5,827 nt of DNA. Source: Treponema sp. GTDB taxonomy: Bacteria > Spirochaetota > Spirochaetia > Treponematales > Breznakiellaceae. Positions 5,776 to 5,827 of the stretch are shown in pieces. How positions within the stretch are numbered: position 1 is the first letter of the stretch; every line of letters starts with the position of its first letter. The notes below the pieces were generated by a model. The model was not told the DNA's origin, made no database searches, and worked only from the letters and a program-made list of their open reading frames with translations. A program made the translations under genes and the position numbers. Location: the NCBI GenBank assembly GCA_031264395.1, contig JAISEB010000021.1:1-5827 (forward strand). Reading direction: 5' to 3'.

Positions 5776-5827
5776 ATGAAAGTAGCGATTAATGGGTTCG
5801 GGCGCATCGGCCGTCTGGTTTTTCAGT
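5776..5827 (+). CDS. gap: Glyceraldehyde-3-phosphate dehydrogenase, N-terminal fragment (3' end outside window)
   Basis: Only 17 codons are visible, reading MKVAINGFGRIGRLVFQ. INGFGRIGR is the diagnostic NAD-binding beta-alpha turn at the start of type I glyceraldehyde-3-phosphate dehydrogenase, the cytoplasmic glycolytic enzyme that oxidises glyceraldehyde 3-phosphate with NAD and phosphate. Erythrose-4-phosphate dehydrogenase shares this motif and cannot be excluded from so short a piece. The gene is cut by the window edge, not broken. Confidence 0.9.
   Translation, partial: MKVAINGFGRIGRLVFQ

Overview
This window is bacterial, GC-rich and densely coded on the plus strand. The best guess is a spirochaete of the Treponema type. 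The reasons are a lipoprotein with a relaxed lipobox followed by a GLUG-type repeat domain, AT-rich gaps with strong hairpins inside a GC-rich genome, and the style of the sensor kinase. No rRNA or other marker gene is present, so the assignment is inference.

Layout. Positions 1-2073 hold the 3' part of a membrane-bound hybrid histidine kinase (five visible membrane segments, HisKA, HATPase_c, receiver, Hpt); its start lies outside the window. An 85-base gap with a strong hairpin follows. Positions 2159-2791 encode a response regulator with a receiver and a LuxR/GerE-type DNA-binding domain. Together they hold all four stations of a His-Asp-His-Asp phosphorelay. A 148-base AT-rich gap contains an imperfect dyad and a long hairpin closed by a cUUCGg tetraloop. 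It leads into a 545-residue predicted surface lipoprotein (2940-4577) with seven GLUG-like repeats.

After a 141-base gap comes a compact toxin-antitoxin-like pair: a UPF0175-family small protein (4719-4973) and a PIN-domain protein of the DUF3368 type (4976-5452), two bases apart. The last gap (5453-5775) carries a three-unit, 10-base-period CACRGAG repeat and a plausible promoter. The first 17 codons of glyceraldehyde-3-phosphate dehydrogenase (gap) follow at the right edge.

How the parts may work together. The kinase and regulator almost certainly form one signalling pathway. The lipoprotein directly downstream is a reasonable candidate target or read-through partner, but nothing in the sequence proves regulation. 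The toxin-antitoxin pair looks like an independent module between the lipoprotein and the housekeeping gap gene. No transposase, CRISPR array, tRNA or rRNA was seen. Nothing here is clearly a new system. The most unusual content is non-coding: two long hairpins, a 17-base sequence found in opposite orientation in two separate gaps, and the period-10 repeat.
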